NCBI GenBank assembly: GCA_026261815.1
Contig: JAMPIT010000890.1
Span: forward strand, 7,222,001-7,286,000
Source: Monarcha castaneiventris obscurior
Taxonomy: Eukaryota; Chordata; Aves; Passeriformes; Monarchidae
Length of the DNA: 64,000 nt
Direction: 5' to 3'
Position 1 is the first letter of the stretch. Each line of letters starts with the position of its first letter. A program made the position numbers and the translations under genes. This document shows, piece after piece, positions 37,901 to 50,705 of the stretch. The notes under the pieces were generated by a model, which worked only from the letters and a program-made list of their open reading frames with translations, was not told the DNA's origin and did no database searches.

Positions 37901-40900
37901 AGTGTTGTTTCTTCCAATCATTACTTTTCTGATTGGGGAAATATTTTTGCTTTTCACACTATGGGGAAATCTATCTGTAAAATTTGATAAGGATCTGATA
38001 GAAGAATAATCTTTTGTTTGGTTTCTACTTTCTCCCCTCAATCTTAATTTAGTACCTTATCCAGTTTTCTTTGCCATAGCTGGGCATGATTCACAGGAAA
38101 GTCTGTGCGTGCACACGAGTATAGCAAACATCACAAATGAAGAATCACCTGCATTTTAATACTAAAATATAATTTTTTTGCATGCTAGCAAAGTTTTTTA
38201 AGGAAGGGTGTAATGCAGTTTTCATCCTCAATGAATATTTTTTCTTTCACTCTCAATATATTCCAGAATTTAAAGACATCACATATTTTTGTCTGTAAAT
38301 AAGACATTTTTGTTCACACATGAGAATTTTTAGGAAAAAATACTTTGATGTAAGGACTGAGAAACTGTTCTTAAGACACCAAAAAGCTGAACTGCAATGT
38401 CCGTCCTTTTCTAAATAAGCAACCTAACAAGAAATTAATTGCATTAAAGTATTTCTTACATCTCACTAATATTGCTTCTCAGAAACTGCCTCCATAGATG
38501 CTCTCCAAGTTTTGTATATTTTTTTGTTCTTCCCTTATTACTCAGTTTCAGTTTGTTATTGGAAATGGAGAAGATTTAAGAGATTCAACAAAGAATCCAT
38601 TTCAAATTCTGTTTCAAAGACTGAGCACTTTCTCACTGAAAATACCTTCTGTACTTTGGCATCATGAATATTGCATGGTTCAAAGGTTGCTCAAACACTT
38701 CCTCAGGTCCTCTGCCTTCTTTGAAACACATTCTTTAGTGATTTTACGTTCTGTTTAGAGCTGGGGCATGTATGTGGAGTTTTAGTAGAATTTCCATAGA
38801 AAAGTTTTGGTTCGTACCTAGTAGTTTGCCTACCTGAAGTCTTACCTCTGAAACTGAGAGAGTTACCCCTTCCAGGTTTTGGAGAGCAAAAAGAGCCCTT
38901 TGCCATAGCTGTTTCCCATGATTTGGAGAAGTGAATTAAATAGAATAAAGTACTACTGATCTCCTGATTTGAGTAGTTAATCATTATACTGCATGCCCTC
39001 TCATCTCTGTTATTCACCCTAGGATGGGTGGGACTGATGCTGAGGCTGGAGAGCTACTGTAGTGGCCATTTATTTCAGAGATGTTAGATAAATGCCTTTT
39101 CTTATTTTCCCTTTTCCTTCTCTTTCTTTTCTTTCTTTTTTTTTTTTTTTTGAGCAGAATAGCAATCTTACAACAAGAGGTAGTTTTTGGTCACAATGTC
39201 AAACCTCTTTTTTCCATCCAGGCCTTTAATGCTCCCTTTGGATTCTTTCTTCTGCTGTTTTGATTTCCTGCATCTTTCTTCATCTTTTGAAATACTGTTC
39301 CATTCTTTCTATAAAAACCACACTCAGTCTGCAAATCTTTTAGTGTCCTGTGCATGTTTTATCAATTCTTCATCCAGAAGCTTATTGATGCACACTTCTG
39401 GATTTTGGGTGGAGACTTCTTTCAAGCTTAGGTATTCGTGGTGCTGCATAGCTGTAATATTTTTGGCTCTGATGAGATTTCATCAGTATCCCAGTGCTAC
39501 AACAAGAGAGTGGGTTCTGTAGCAAATCTTTGAGAAATTACCTGCTGATTACCCTGTATTTAGGCTGGGTGTTTGGTGAGATGGGCTGCAGTCTGTACAA
39601 ATGCCCTTCATCGCCCTGCAGGGAGGAGGCAGATGACTGAAGAGCTGTAATGCTTTCATGCTGAGTGGCAGTAAAAACTCCCATGTGGGATATCATTGAT
39701 ACAAAAGTGTGCTACAAGACTATGTACAATAGCCTGAATAGTTTCCTAGCAGAGAGCTAGCCTGCAAATTTCTACTTTTATTGCTAAACTGTTTCCAAAA
39801 ATTATTGCTCAAGTAATCCCATTTCCTATTTTGTCTTCTCCGATAGTTTAACTGAATGAACATTTTATATTCCTTTGTGTCTTGATTAGAAAAAAATAAA
39901 ACAATAGTATATGATCACCATCAGAAAATAAAATAAAAAACCAATCTTACTGACTTTTAGCCACATAGTGCAGTTAAATTACAAGGAGAAAATAAGCTAC
40001 TGGTTAATAGTAAGTCAACTTAATATCACTCGTACATTTATTTGGTTTGTCTGTGATACTCAATTCTCACTATTTTTTTATTAGTTTGCTCTGTATGGCT
40101 AGTAAAATAAAAGCAATGAACTGTTTCTTAATATTCTTTGTTGACTTCAGAATATAGAGTGAAAATATATCTTTCTGGGCTTGATTGGTGATGTTTTTTT
40201 CAGAGCTGTTCTTCATGAATAATGCAGTACGTTTGAAATGTACTTAACGTATTTTAGCGTTTTCTGGTAATAATGGAAGACATTTATCTTACACTTCCCA
40301 ATTTGACTTACAGATGATATTGTTTTTCTCAAAGGGAGCTCTCGTGATTTGCCAGAAGAGTAATAGAGTTTGCAGGCTATGGTATTTATCAGAATTCACC
40401 AATTATTAACACAGGGATTTATAAAACCAGACTTTCTCCAAGTGTGATATTTGTGTTTCAGCTTACAAATGAGGGTTTCACTCAACAAAGCTAGTTGAGA
40501 AATAGGATGCTGTATTACTATGGCTTTGGAAAGAACAAGTGGATCTATTGTGATGGTAGTATGGTGATGAGAAGGAATAAAAATAAACTGTGTAAACTTG
40601 AGCCCATCTGGTGGGGCTGCTTGTGGTGGAGCCCAGGTTAATAGGCTGGAAAAATAAAAAAGTGCTGCAATTAATGGATGATTTAAAGCAGCCGAACAGC
40701 TTGTTCTATTTTTTAGCTGAACTGTGTGTTTATCATACTGCTTTCAAGAGCAGGGTGATAGGCTCTCAATGGAAGGGTGGTAGAGAGAGGATTGGGGATT
40801 TTTGGATTGTCCCTGGATATATTCCTTCTAAGAACACTGCAAGCGGAGGCAGGATTAGAAATTGCTCTGCAAAGGATTCTCATTTACCCAGTGTGATCTT

Positions 40901-41448
40901 GTTGCATCTTCGATTTATGGAAATGGAATTCAGTTCTTAAGGGACAAAGATGTTTGCTTTCTTTTGTCCCTCCAGTTCAGAACCACTGGGGTGATGAAGC
41001 TAGGGAGAAAGAAGCTGATGAACCACAAGTAGCTTGACATCTCCAGTACTATTTTGTCTTTATTTGTCAAATCACAGTTAGTAATATATCTCTGTCTTGA
41101 TTAAACCTCAAAATTCATGGACCATTCTGCTTAGCCAGCAAAATTAAAGAAGTATTGAGGCAGAGAGCTTTTTTCACATATGTTATTCTGCAGAAAACCA
41201 GATTTTTTTAATCATGTAAGCAGATTGAGGGAGAGAGAGAGAAATAGAGTGAGAAAACTACTTCTTAAACTGTAAGGTGACAGTTAAGTGGGAAGTGCAG
41301 TTGTTCTTAACATGTAGGGAATCAGGAAGCTGCATGTTGTGTGCATGTCAATTTGTCTGCATAGAAAGAACCCTAAAAGTGTGGTAAAAAAAAGGTTATA
41401 TCATTGAAAATTCCCAGAATCAGTAATGAAACATGTCTGTAGAATAGT

Positions 41449-41463
41449 GGGGGGGGGTGGGGG
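41449..41463 (+). repeat. G-run (GGGGGGGGGTGGGGG)
   Basis: A run of nine G, one T and five G stands out in AT-rich sequence. It could contribute to a G-quadruplex, and is also a likely site of length polymorphism or sequencing error. Confidence 0.85.
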
Positions 41464-41749
41464 CATACAAATTTCTATCTTACTTATATTTCAGCTTTAT
41501 TTTTCCTTTTAAAATTAATTTTGATAATTTATTTTTATTAATAATGAGTTATTAAAACCTTCCATACACATGAAAGCCTTAACTTCACAGGAGTCTGGTC
41601 TGATAAGGAATATGTACAATTTGGCATGAGAAGTACTGGAAACAGCAAAGGCCTGGCAGTGACCATGTTGCCAGAGAGTTGTTGACACAGGCAGCTTTGG
41701 TTGGGTTTTTTTAGAACATAAGCAGGTAACTTAAAATGATGGGTAATTT

Positions 41750-41925
41750 AGGAGTGAAGGGCCTTAGTGGGTGCCCCAGTCCTACATCCTGGCTCAAAGT
41801 ATCCCATCATGGCATACATTTATGTAAAATCTCTAGCTGGACCTGGCATTTGGGATAATCAAAGTCTCAGTAAAAGATACTCCACAGAGCTGATGATCCA
41901 GCATTGCCTCTGTTAAATTGAATCT
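41750..41925 (-). mobile_element. Possible degraded CR1 fragment
   Basis: A stretch at about 41750-41802 (AAGGGCCTTAGTGGGT... then CTGGCTCAAAG) and another at about 41868-41915 (TCTCAGTAAAAGATACTCCA, then CCAGCATTGCCTCTG) resemble, in order and spacing, the antisense 3' region of bird CR1 elements. Similarity is weak and interrupted; it could be chance. Confidence 0.35.
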
Positions 41926-43261
41926 TTGGGGATGCCTGAGAAACTACAGTTAAATGGGATATATCTCTAAGGAAATAGAGTATATTTTTAAGAATGAGAC
42001 TTTCAAGAAAAAAAAATGCATGGGAAAATATTTTTCTTGTCAAGGGCAGTATAAAGCTAAAATAGATGAAATGATGGAATATGAGCGGATATGAGTGATT
42101 ATAGCTCAGAATTTCAGTACTACATGGAACTGTGTCTCAGGTGAGCACCAAGTGCACCAACTAGATGTTTCTGTGCTTTGTCTCAGCAATAACAGGATAC
42201 AATTACACCTTAATTGCTCTTTCTTCCTCAGATAAGTTATTGTAGACTTACAGGATCCCTTTTCAGAACAGACCTCTCACTTCCTTTTTCCCCAGCGTTG
42301 ACCAATACAGTTTGTAAAATTTGTAGGTGGTTGTTGTAGCTTTTATTTTTACCATTTTATTCAGTATGCATAGATAGGCATGCATGCACTGCTCAAAAAA
42401 CCTCTTTTTTAATGGTTATATCTTGCTGTTCTAATTTTTTTCGTCTCCTCCTTTTGCACAGAATGCTTTGTAGTTTAATTATTTTCTGACTTGGTGTAAT
42501 ATAATTAACAGAAAGGATATCCCAGGCTAATAGACTTCATCAAGACAAATAAGTTTGTTTAGAAGGGTCAGGAATCTATTCACCTCTCCCTGGAGAGCTG
42601 TTGCCCAGGTAGCTGTTGCTACAAAGGAAGAGGGCTTTGTGTGAGCCTTCTGGAATGTTTTTCAGGCTTTTATGTCTACTTACACTAGTGTACACTGAAA
42701 ATGTCAACATAAAATGTTATGGGAAGATTGCTCGTTTAGTCTGCTGCTCATCTCTTCACAGCTGTATTGTGCCATACATCAAACCTATGGGACAGCATCT
42801 TCAAAGGGCTCTTAAGGGCCTCACATTTAAGGTTACAGGGGTTTAGCTCTGTGAACACCTTAGTGTTTCTTGGTCGGCTTTCTTAGCAATTACTTCAGGC
42901 TACAGAATTAGAAATGTTTATTGGTGAAGTGCAAGCTGCAGATAAGGGAAGAATGCTAGAGAAGCATCAAACCCCATTACTTGACATTTCATTATGGTTT
43001 TCACTTTTATTTCAGTAGAGGTCTGTTGGAGTGAGAGCATCTCTGGACTCAGGCCCAGAGGAAAGCCAAAGCACTGGAGTTGAATTAAAGCCTTTGGACA
43101 AACTGAGACACATGAAATCTTACCAAAGTGAAACAGAAATATAGAATTTTTAACTTCTAGTAGAAATATATGCTAAGTGCCTTAAACATTGAAAAGCTGC
43201 AGCAGAGACCTTGAGCATAGTTCTTTCTGCTGTGGCAGAGTTATCCTTTCATAGAGTTTTT

Positions 43262-43368
43262 TATTTTAGACAAAATATGGATAGAATTATATTGTTCACA
43301 TTTTTTTGGATATATTATTTTAGATAAAATATAGATAGAATAAAATTGTTCACATTTTTTAGATATAG
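43262..43368. repeat. 54-base imperfect tandem duplication
   Basis: Unit one (43262-43315) starts TATTTTAGACAAAATATGG and unit two (43316-43368) starts TATTTTAGATAAAATATAG; both continue with ATAGAAT and ATTGTTCACATTTTTT. Offset is 54 bases with a few substitutions and a one-base length difference. It lies about 75 bases upstream of an LTR. Confidence 0.9.
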
Positions 43369-43442
43369 TGTTCATATAAAAAATAAGAGCTGATAGAAAC
43401 TGTATACGCAAATCTGTGTAATATCTATGTAATGCTTACGAT

Positions 43443-43761
43443 TGTTAGAATTAGACCAGGATAGGTTAGGAAAAGAAAAACTAGATTCGTGTGTAAATCT
43501 CATTGGTTAATTAACAAAGATAATCCACACTTATGTAAGAAAAAAAAGATTCATCATTAATTAGAAGGAATTAGAAGAAATTAGAAGTTGTTTGCTGCCT
43601 GCTGTTTTGCTGCTGCTGCAGTTGCTGCTTGGCTTTATCACGTAACCCCCTTCGAACTCTGCCTTCAAGAAACTATGAGACTGTGAAATAAAGAATTTAG
43701 CAGAGCAGCAGCCTCCTCTGCTCTCTTTTACTCTGGTCCGAGAAGGAAGGGTATCCCATCA
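43443..43761 (+). mobile_element. Short sense-strand ERV-type LTR
   Basis: Starts TGTTAGAATTAGACC and ends near CCCATCA, so it has the TG...CA ends of an LTR. It carries CATTGG (an inverted CCAAT box, 43502) and AATAAA at 43687-43692, followed by GCAGAGCAGCAGCCTCCTC, a segment I associate with the 3' end of a songbird LTR family. A 10-base motif (ATTAGAAG with two linking bases) occurs three times at about 43559-43588. No internal viral sequence adjoins, so it is a solo LTR. Target-site duplication not found; ends are approximate. Confidence 0.55.
43687..43692 (+). promoter_or_regulatory. AATAAA polyadenylation signal in the LTR
   Basis: The canonical hexamer lies in the 3' part of the LTR, followed about 40 bases later by TCTCTTTTACTCTGGT, a U-rich downstream element. 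It is in the same orientation as the inferred host transcript and could give intronic polyadenylation. No evidence of use from sequence alone. Confidence 0.45.
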
Positions 43762-45178
43762 AAAGCTCAACAGAGGTCTATTAATCATTAGCATCCCTCT
43801 TTGTGTTTTGGGGTGCTGGAGTCCTTGTACTTGTATGGACTGATGTGAATAAATAAAACATAGAATAATATTCCAGTAATGTTGCTAGTCTCCCACTGAT
43901 CAATGGGTGAAGTAGGTCCTGAATTGTACTATAAGTGGTGTTTTATTTTTCAGAAGGTATGGGAATAGAATTTTATACTTATGCCTAATTAATGCAATTG
44001 AGAATGATCACATACAAGGTGACATCTTTCACAGCTCATCTGTTTTTATGCTAAAATAAGTGAACGTAGCTATCCTTACTTTATCTGTGAAACATCTGCT
44101 TTGGTTTTTCATATGTAATTATTGAGAGAGACTTGCATGGACAGACTTATGCACGTTTTTTTTCTGCTGTTAAAAGCAGGAAAAAGGGTTTAATGATCCC
44201 AGCTCTCAGCCATACATCAGCATGTACATTGAACTTGACTCCCTGTTGTCTGCTTTGAATGTAAGTGCACTACAGAAAACATGATGGAATCCTGTTCATG
44301 TCTTAGGGTTAGAAACTGGTAATCTCTTGTTCCACTGGGGTAATAACTGAAGTAATGATTCAAGTTTTTTCTCACTCACTTGTGCCAGCCCCAGAGTAGC
44401 TGTTTTCTGTTTCTTGCACAAGGTTTAGAAACACCTTAAATCGTGCCATGAAAGCTCTCAGTGTGTGCAGGCTTCATTTCTGGCAACTGTCTTTGTTTGC
44501 GTTAATACCCACATATGTTGTTTAGCAGAGGCAAAAAGTCTTTTAAAAAAATAACCACATAAGCAAAACAAATTCGAAGTGAGAGCTTGTCCACCATAAT
44601 CACAATTAAGCCATTTTATCATGTAAAAAATGAAAATATACTTTTTGTGACTTATGCTTTTTTTCTGCAAGACTTCCATGTGAAATAAGAGGAAAGAAAG
44701 CTCTATTTTATGCTCAAGGTGATTTATTTGTCAATAAGGGCTAAGTCTTTAGTGGACATGTGTAAGTGTAGCTACATGATGGGCTGATGGGCTGTGCTGA
44801 TTTACATCAAGTCCTGTCATTGTAAGCCTAGAGGGGAAAGTTGTAAATATCCATTTTGTAAGAGAGTGATGGAATGGCTCATTTCCTTAACATGCTTTTG
44901 GTGGACGAGTATAATAATGTAACACCTCACATGTAAAGATTGTTGGCAACTTACTTTGCCATTGATTAGATCAGACTGTGCCTTTTGATTTAAGGATGAT
45001 TTGTGCACTGCATTGGAAATAGCAGAGTGCAAGAAAGGCCAGTCTTAACGAAGTTGACTGCCCTTCGTGATTAATGATGTGACCTCCTTAATCAAATAAC
45101 CAAAAAGAACAAGGTGTTATTTTTAACATCAGGCTGGAAGTGAAGAAAGAAAAGAGTCGACAATACCATATGCTATCC

Positions 45179-45207
45179 CACACGCACACCCACACACCCA
45201 CATACCC
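45179..45207. repeat. CA-rich simple repeat
   Basis: An interrupted (CA)n stretch reading CACACGCACACCCACACACC and onward; a degenerate microsatellite. Confidence 0.8.
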
Positions 45208-48200
45208 TTATCTCTATAGAAAATTGAAAGCTAATCTTTCTGAAGTAAAATAGCAACAGTTTTTCTTAGACTTTGTGTGATAAAAATGAAGAAAACAAGA
45301 GAATAACTTTGAAAGTCTAGTAATTATTTTTGTTTTCTGAGACTTTTCTGGTTTATGGTAGCTGAAGGACACAATCACAGCTGTAATAGTGCAATCTCAA
45401 AATCAACCAGAATGGTTCCTTGTTAGGCAAGATTTGAAAAAATTGTGTATTAGAATGCTATAGAAAATTTCTCTTCACAAGATCGACTGTTGAAGGTGAT
45501 TGTTACTGTTCTTTTCACTGCAGCTGCTGTGAATCCTGCAATATTTTTGCCATCAAGAGGAATCAGAAATGCTTTAAAACATGTCTAAGCTTTAATGAAG
45601 CATAGGTAGGAAATGACTTAGGGATTTACACACTAGCATCATCTTAAAGGAGTACTTCAGTTGTTCTGGGGAAAAAACGGGTTTTACCAAATCGGAATTA
45701 TGTTAGCTTTGACAAAGAAGTTACCAAAAAGCTACATAAATTTTGTTTTTGTGAAGAGAAATTGGATACTGCTGTTGCTGCAGACTCTCTTGGAGATGAA
45801 GTAGTAGAATTATATATATTTAAGTCTACCCAGCTTGGAGGAGAGTTAACAAGAACAGAAGAAAGAATGTGTTCATATAAAAAATGGACTTTCCATGGTC
45901 GTCCAAAGGGGTCTTATCCTAACAGAACTAAATTATTCTCTTCATTACTTTGGTAAACCACAATTTTATTGTCAAAAAGTTTTTTTTTTCTCTTGAGGCA
46001 GAGATAGTTAAAGCATTACCAGCAGTGCAGAGTTTAATAGTTTAACAGACGGGGCATTTTTTGTATATATATAGATCATAGTGTGATGAGTACCTAGAGA
46101 GATACAAAGGTAGCTTTTAAGGAGAGATATGCCCCATGGTGTTACAGGGGTTTAAAGCAGGACATTACCCTTCAGGCTTTAGAGGATGGAGTTCCAAACG
46201 ATCATCCAAGAAGCCCCTAGAGTCTATTTAAGACAGTTTTTATATTTATTCTTAAAGAATGAATGAAAACACAATGCCATATAGGCTATTTAAAAAAAAT
46301 ACTGTTTAAAATAATGATGAACTCCATTTAACCACTGTAGGGACCTCTCTTCATCAGGAGTGAAACTTCAGCAATTCTAGGCTTTCTTTGTGCAGTTTTC
46401 CACCAAGGACTGATACTTTTTTGCAGGTTACTCCTGAAAGTGTGAGGTTTTTTCACTTCCTGTTGTCAGGATACTGAAATTCTAAAAATTTTACTGCAAC
46501 GTTTTATGTAGTACATAATTTTTATTAAAAATAATGTTAGTTTTGTTGTTAGTTTTAGGTTTTTGTAAGAGCTCATTTTCATTTCAAATAGAGACAGTAA
46601 GTACTGATGCTTTTCTGGACTTCTTTAAAAAGCCATCCTTTACGAGCCAGGGGTTTTATTTTGGGTTGGTTGGTTGGGGTTTTTTTGTTGCTTTGTTTTG
46701 GGTTTTTTTTATGGAGTTTTAAACACTTCTGGGTGTGTGCATACACGTGTGCCAGGAAGCATTAAAAGTGTTATTTGGTATTTGAAAAAGGTACCATGAA
46801 ATGGTGTCAGTGTTTTAAAGTCTCCTTCTTTCTCTAAGAAGTGACTTCAATTCACATAAATTTCGGTCACTTTTTGGTGACTGTGAATCACTGAAAGATG
46901 CATAGATTGTAAGTGGAAAAATCATTATTTCTCCCTTTCAGTGCCTAATCAGTTTATAAAAATCCTGCTATTGCCATTCTTGCAGCATTCATGCCAATGG
47001 GATATTTTCAGTGTAGATCTAAAGAGAGAATGAGATTTTGAATGCAGGGTGCTAGCATAAAATTTTACATTTTGTGAATGAACCAGTACAGAATTCATTT
47101 AATTATCTCTGATTATCTCTGAATGATTCATCTCTGCACTTCTACAATTTCAGGAAAGCAGATACCAGTCACTTCTAGAAGTTGATGTCAGAATTTCTGT
47201 TATGTTTGATTAGATCAGATTTGTCCCATGTGGTTATGGATACAAAAGAAACTAAATTTGCTGTGGAAAAGGTCTATGCTTCTCTTCTAGGTGATTATTG
47301 GGCTTTGCTCACATTTAAACTCAATTTCCTGTGGATATCTCTGTTTTCTATCTCACTGGATGTTGTGTCTCACTGTGCATTTCCCCTGAATATTGATTAA
47401 TCTTTTGTATTCCTGTTATGTTTATTTCTCTCAAAAGTTCAAAACCAACATCTGATTTCCATATTTACATGAAGTGATGCTCACTTCCAAAATTGATAAT
47501 ATGTGTCAAATATGTTGCCATACAGAATGAATTTCTGCATCCATATTTTAAGCAAAAATATTGGAAAAAACCCCAAACATTTAAACCAAAGCCTTGAATA
47601 GCCAAACACTGCTTAATTATGATGGGGGATACTTAATGAGGTGTCAGTGTGTAAATGTCTTGTCTTCAGTCTGTTAGTCATGAGCAATCACTTTAAAATA
47701 AAGCAGGATAATTTTAAGGGACGTTATTGAGCCTCTCACAGGCACTATATGTACTAGAAGTTGGGGTAACGAGGTGTCTGGCACTTAGGTTTATTCCACT
47801 GAGGTAACTTGGACTGAGTCTCCAGGCACTTAAAGAGATTTTTCGACAGTATGGCTCTTACTGCATTATTCACAGCTTTGGAGAGAGAGGTCACACTCTA
47901 GAAAGATTATGCTGTATCTTTGACCAGTCTCTCAAGCATTAGAAAGCTTAAATTATGGAGAAAGTGAAATCCCTTCTGTGTTAGTAGTGAACAGGACAAC
48001 CATAAAGGCTGTGCACAACACTTCTAAGTCCTTATTGGTAATTAGAGGAAGACTGTGTTTTGGGAAATACTTCTGAACAAAGTCATTTCTCACATGGATT
48101 AATAACACTGACACAATTCTGATCATCTCATTTTTAAAGTGCCATTATGAGAACTCTTCTTAGCCTTTAGAAAATTCAGCAAAATCTTCAGAAATGTCCT

Positions 48201-50672
48201 TTGGGTATGATCTTTCATGCTTTCCAAGGTTTTGCAGTTGTTCTTGTCAGGATACTTGTGCAGTTACAAGTTGTTTCTTTTTATGAAAAGTTGAGGGAAA
48301 TTGAAAGTTTTTCCCTTAATCTGAAGTGAATTCCTGGTTGTTAAAGGATTTTTTTTATGCTATGCAGGATTATTAATTGCCTGTTTGTTCTCAAGCTGTA
48401 AGTGTGGTTATAGAGGCATTATCACAATACAGTGCTTTTCTTAGTCCTAATGTTTGAAGCTATTATTTTCCTTCACTGAAACAACTTTGAATGAAACCAT
48501 AAATGGATATTTTATTGAAAGATTGAGAAAGGTATCTCTGTGACATGTAGTACCTGACATTAACTGCTATCAGAAGCAGGATTTTTCAATTGACAGTAAA
48601 TTGGAAACTGTTTATGACAAATGATATTAAATAGGTACAAGGATCCCAAATTACTGCAAAAAATGAGGTAATGGGGTAGAAAAGTCTGCCCACTGAGATT
48701 TTCCATTGTGCCACCTATTACAAAACAGAGCTGGCTGTCCTCATTGTTTCAATGTTTAGTTTGCTATGTAAAACATAAGATGGTTGCTTTGACTTTACAA
48801 ATGTATTTCTTTTTCTTTATTTGAGTGGGAAGCAGCTCTTTTAAAAGCTTTGAATGGACTATTTCATTAAGAGCATTACCAGGATGTACCCATACTTTGG
48901 TCAAACTCCCTCAGTTTAAGGGCCATGATTATGGAGTTAAGACTAGCAAGGGTATTAGAGAATAATCTAAGTCTTCATGCATTGTGCTGATCTACTCAGC
49001 TGGTGCAGTCAATTTAAGTCCAGTCAGATGTGTTTTGCAGTGTAGAGGTGGTTGTTGCTTTGAAAATTTGTTGTGCTCCTACAGTTTCTTCTTTAAAATC
49101 ATTAAGTGCAATTTTATGTAATGCAAGTCCTGGTTTTGAGCCATTTACTGCTGCTCAAAAGCTCTTATGCCAGCTGAGATTGTTCTTTGAGCAATGCAGT
49201 GTTCGTAGCAGAGTTTATTTGTTGCGCTGTGAGTGTGCAGAAGTCTTTAAAGAGTACATCTGAAACATGAAGCAATCGACAGCCTCTATTCTCAGGAACT
49301 GTTTAGTTTTGTCAAGGTGTTCTGTGTATTTTTCAAATACTGTGTTAAAGATTTACCTGATTATGGGAGTTTAATAAATTACCAAGTGCTGTCGTTACTA
49401 GGATCAAACTGATTTTTCTAGGGGGGTATTTCAATATCTGCTTTTTGTCCTATATGAGGATGGGAAAGTTACTGCCATGCCAGACAGTTTATAAGATCAT
49501 GAAAGAGAAAAATGTATTTTGCCACTGCGATGTAAGTACAGAAACACACTGAAGTTATGTATGTTTCTGGGTACATAAATTTCTTACATCTCCATATCTT
49601 TCATACCTTTTTGTAATGTGAAGGGAATGATTTTGATATTCAAGGATGCATTATCATGGAGCAAGCAAAATAACCTTCTTTGTAACACACAAAAGGGAAC
49701 ATTTTGCTACTGTAGCTTATTTCTCTTCTGAAGTGGAAACAACTACTTCCAAATAACTCATTAATTATATATTGAAAGTAAAACTTTATTTTTATTAGGC
49801 TATATATGAGATACTCTCTTCCAGATGAATACCCTAACACTGACATCTTTAAAATGACTGTTTTAACCATATTAAACCAAAATGATGCCTTTCATATTCT
49901 CATTTAATGACTTCAATGATCCAGCTTTATTAAAACATTGGAGATATTTTTTGATTTAGTTTTCTAAAGCATTAGTGGTGTTGTCAGTATGTAAAAGTGC
50001 ATCCAAAATCTTAAGACACTGACAGAGTCAAATGTATTGAGAAACTCTTCCTTATAATAAACTGGAGATGAACCTAAAGCTGAAAAGTTAGGCAGAGTAT
50101 GAGCAATTCTGTACCATCCTCTGGGTTTCTTCCTGCTGCAGCAAAGCATTTGAGCATTATGTGTGATTTAAAGACTTAGGGGTTTTTTAAAGGGGCTTGA
50201 ATTATTCATGACCTTAAAATTAGGCATGTGTTTAACTGCTTGGCCAAAAGTGAGGCTTTAATTTTCCTAAAATTTCATTGTGAGCTATATTGCCTGTTCC
50301 ATTGTAATGCTTGCGGGTTTCTCCGGAAGGTCATAAAAATATAAGAGTGTAAGAACATTCATATATTTCTAAAATTATGAGAAACATCATCCGTTGGTTC
50401 AGCTGAACTATTTGTCTCGTACCAAGTCTTATCTCTAATAGCAGTCAGTAGCAGATGTCTTGGGAAGGACACTACACTACTGTTTTCCTAACACAGCTTC
50501 ACATTTCAACATAATTTTCTGGCTTTGAGCAGTTGAGTTAAGTTTTATCTTTATGTCTTATAAACGCTCATGGCGTTCTTTTCCTTCTCCAATTCTGCAA
50601 AATAAATTTCTAAAGCAATCTACATTTTCTGCATCCAGAATATGTTCTATCCATGAGTGGCATTATTTAGTG

Positions 50673-50705
50673 ACATAGGATAACAGAATATCCCAAGTTG
50701 GAAGA
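50673..50705 (-). mobile_element. Tiny CR1 3' end remnant
   Basis: ACATAGGATAACAGAATATC followed by CCAAGTTGGAAG closely resembles the reverse complement of the conserved 3' end of bird CR1 LINEs. The similarity ends after GGAAG, so only about 33 bases are recognisable. Confidence 0.55.

Noticed and set aside
39100..39154. Pyrimidine tract ending in TTTGAGCAG, resembling a 3' splice site
   Set aside because: The following sequence gives no in-frame coding exon with a good donor that fits the phase of the known exon; treated as simple sequence.
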